Source: Methanosarcinales archaeon ex4572_44 (GTDB lineage: Archaea > Halobacteriota > Methanosarcinia > Methanosarcinales > EX4572-44). Taken from it: a DNA stretch of 17,533 nt. The notes under the pieces are model-generated. The model did no database searches. It saw nothing but the letters and a program-made list of their open reading frames with translations, and was not told the DNA's origin. The translations under genes were made by a program, and so were the position numbers. The stretch lies in the NCBI GenBank assembly GCA_002254825.2, contig NJEL02000034.1, forward strand, positions 1 through 17,533, in the 5' to 3' direction. Positions within the stretch are counted from its first letter, which is position 1, and every line of letters starts with the position of its first letter. Shown piece after piece: positions 15,799-17,533 of the stretch.

Positions 15799-15808
15799 AT
15801 ATATGTGG
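15799..15808. promoter_or_regulatory. Shared AT palindrome, probable TATA for the divergent pair
   Basis: The near-palindrome TTATATATAT lies 35-45 bases before the ATG of the minus-strand radical SAM gene, the right place for its TATA box (short leader). Because it reads alike on both strands, it could also serve the plus-strand protease gene, although TATATG near 15816-15821 is an alternative there. The spacer 15765-15876 holds no gene. Confidence 0.5.
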
Positions 15809-15876
15809 TTCAGTGTATATGCATCGTGCGTGTGATAGGTATCAACGTCTGTTTCATCTTTTCTGGTGGTTGAGTT

Positions 15877-17511
15877 TTGAAGCATATCTTTCTGTACATT
15901 TATCTATTTGTTCTCTACTGGGCTCTTGTCGCTTTTCTGGATAGAAGAGGTTGGCTTGAGAGATATAACATCACGGCATGGGGCCCTGTCCTGATGGTGC
16001 GGACAACACGTGGTCAAGGTTTCCTAGATCTTATCGGGAGAGCAAAGTCGTTCTGGAGAGCTTTCGCAAGTATTGGCGTGCCTGTAATGTTCATCGGCAT
16101 GCTTTCAATGCTCGCAATCGTCGTACTAGCAGATTATGTCCTCCTTACACAACTTCAAAGCGGAACGATCCCAGCACCTGGAAAATTCAACGAACCAAGA
16201 AACATCTTCCTTATACCTGGCTTAAGCGAGTTCATACCTCTTACATGGGGGCTCCTTGCTCTCGCAGTCACCCTCATCGTTCACGAGTTCTCGCACGCCG
16301 TCCTCTGCAAAGTGGAAGGTGTTCGGGTCAAATCCATGGGCGTTCTACTAGCACCGATACCGATTGGCGGCTTTGCAGAACCTGACGAAGAACAACTCCT
16401 GGACAAATCCGGGACTGGCGGTGAAGAAGTTGCAAGCAAGCCTGAGCGAATGCGCATACTCTCCGCGGGTGTTATGTCCAATTTCGTCACAGCCCTCATA
16501 GCATTCACAATCTTCTTCGCTGCACTCGGTGCCATCGCACCGTCCGAAAGGGTGATGATAACCAATGTTGAGGATGGCACTCCTGCAGACGCTGCCGGGC
16601 TTGGGTCTGGAATGGCAATCACACATGTAAATGGTGCGAGAATTGAATCTGCCGCCGAGTTCATCCTCAAAACGAGTGGAGTGGATCCTGATTCAGACAT
16701 AACACTTCGAGTGATGAGTAATGGCGGTGCGAGGAACATAAGCATGCCTGCTGAAAGAAGTGATGGAGAGAAAGAGAGCGGTCTTGTGATCGATAGTGTT
16801 GTGAGCGATTCTGCTGCCGAGTCAGCAGGACTCTCTGACAATACGGTTTTAAAACGGATTGATGGCGAGCGAATCAGATCTTTTTCAGATTTTTCCAGTT
16901 TCATGGAGACTACTCACGCAGGTCAGCCTGTTCGAGTTGAAGTCTTCAATAAGACCTCCAACCGTACCCAAGTCTTCAATATAACACTGGGTACACACCC
17001 TGAGGGATCTGAAAAAGGCTTCCTGGGAATTTCAGCACCTATCATCTTTAAAGGAGCTGCTATCAGCGAGTTCCCAGCAAAAGAATACCTTAACGCACTA
17101 CAAAACATCCCCCCCAAACTCAGAGGAATCGAAGGCTGGTTCATCATTTTCACCCTCCCAATAATGGGCCTCGGAGGCGAAGGCTTCCCAAGCAACGACG
17201 TCCTGATCAACTTCTACGAACCCATCGGAACAGTAGAACCATTCGGAAACGCAATATTCTGGATCATTAGCGCCACTCTCTGGATCGCCTGGATCAACTT
17301 CTACGTCGGACTCTTCAACTGCCTACCAGCAGTCCCACTCGACGGCGGACACGTCTTCAAAGACACACTCGGAAGCATCTTCAACCTAATTATGAAAGAC
17401 GAAGCCCGCTCCGAAAAAATATCCCGCAAAATCGTCACACTCTTCGCACTAGCAATATTCTCATCATTCTTCCTAATGATAACCCTACCCTATATCGTCA
17501 AATGGTTTTAA
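15877..17511 (+). CDS. Membrane site-2 protease (M50 family) with two PDZ domains
   Basis: 544 residues. An intramembrane zinc metalloprotease of the RseP/S2P type, which cuts membrane-embedded substrates. An N-terminal membrane helix (about 1-20) and a second near 65-90 precede the zinc site HEFSH (H136, E137, H140) in LIVHEFSHAV. A membrane-associated loop (GVLLAPIPIGGFAEPDEEQL) follows. Two PDZ domains sit between the catalytic motifs: about 225-290 (ITNVEDGTPADAAGL) and about 302-375 (IDSVVSDSAAESAGL). The third zinc ligand is D489 in NCLPAVPLDGGHVF, followed by C-terminal helices. The start is TTG at 15877, with GGTGGTTGAG eight to twelve bases upstream. The substrate is unknown; no anti-sigma-like partner is expected in archaea, so it may regulate a membrane-bound factor or do quality control. 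Confidence 0.92.
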   Translation: MKHIFLYIYLFVLYWALVAFLDRRGWLERYNITAWGPVLMVRTTRGQGFLDLIGRAKSFWRAFASIGVPVMFIGMLSMLAIVVLADYVLLTQLQSGTIPAPGKFNEPRNIFLIPGLSEFIPLTWGLLALAVTLIVHEFSHAVLCKVEGVRVKSMGVLLAPIPIGGFAEPDEEQLLDKSGTGGEEVASKPERMRILSAGVMSNFVTALIAFTIFFAALGAIAPSERVMITNVEDGTPADAAGLGSGMAITHVNGARIESAAEFILKTSGVDPDSDITLRVMSNGGARNISMPAERSDGEKESGLVIDSVVSDSAAESAGLSDNTVLKRIDGERIRSFSDFSSFMETTHAGQPVRVEVFNKTSNRTQVFNITLGTHPEGSEKGFLGISAPIIFKGAAISEFPAKEYLNALQNIPPKLRGIEGWFIIFTLPIMGLGGEGFPSNDVLINFYEPIGTVEPFGNAIFWIISATLWIAWINFYVGLFNCLPAVPLDGGHVFKDTLGSIFNLIMKDEARSEKISRKIVTLFALAIFSSFFLMITLPYIVKWF

Positions 17512-17533
17512 AAACCACAAAACCCAGATTGAA

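Noticed and set aside
15877..17511. Protease gene as part of a defence or signalling cassette with the radical SAM gene
   Set aside because: They are divergently transcribed, belong to widespread archaeal families, and no effector, toxin or mobile-element gene is nearby.
1..17533. CRISPR arrays, insertion sequences, att sites, integrases
   Set aside because: No regular direct repeats with spacers, terminal inverted repeats or transposase/integrase motifs were seen on either strand.

Overview
The window looks like a piece of a euryarchaeal chromosome, probably from an anaerobe of the methanogen / methanotroph / alkanotroph / Archaeoglobus side of the tree. Supporting this are an archaeal alpha-type NAC, an archaeal-style CoaBC, an Ni-type carbon monoxide dehydrogenase, NuoL/NuoM-like (Fpo/Mrp-type) pump subunits, an H+-pyrophosphatase, TATA/BRE-like boxes rather than -10/-35 promoters, and T-tract termination. 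Genus-level placement is not possible from what is visible. No tRNA, rRNA, CRISPR array, insertion sequence or integrase was seen; this is ordinary dense core sequence.

Layout: (1) 1-3913 (+), the end of an operon of three antiporter-like membrane subunits: a cut-off MrpD/NuoN-like protein, a NuoL-like and a NuoM-like protein, with 1- and 4-base overlaps. (2) 4068-6107 (+), a K+-independent H+-pumping pyrophosphatase with its own promoter and a T-rich terminator. (3) 8738-6152 (-), coaBC followed by an FAD-dependent amine-oxidase/protoporphyrinogen-oxidase-like enzyme. (4) 8889-9571 (+), a small HesB/IscA-like protein and NAC. (5) 9634-11517 (+), a CooS-type CO dehydrogenase with complete C-cluster ligands but without the two D-cluster cysteines. 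(6) 11704-14219 (+), a CBS-pair/zinc-ribbon protein, a second CBS protein, an Mrp/NBP35 Fe-S scaffold ATPase and a NifX/NifB-like small protein. (7) 15764-14280 (-), a radical SAM protein with an unusual cysteine spacing. (8) 15877-17511 (+), an intramembrane site-2 protease with two PDZ domains.

How the parts fit together: regions 1 and 2 concern the transmembrane ion gradient. Regions 4 to 7 are rich in Fe-S proteins or Fe-S assembly factors (IscA-like, CooS, Mrp, NifX-like, radical SAM), which suits a strict anaerobe.

The most unexpected signals are four. The CO dehydrogenase lacks its D-cluster ligands. The NuoL-like subunit has Lys in place of the key TM5 Glu. The radical SAM protein has a CX5CX2C motif. 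Along most transcription units, on both strands, the coding strand goes from T+G-rich at the 5' end to A+C-rich at the 3' end.
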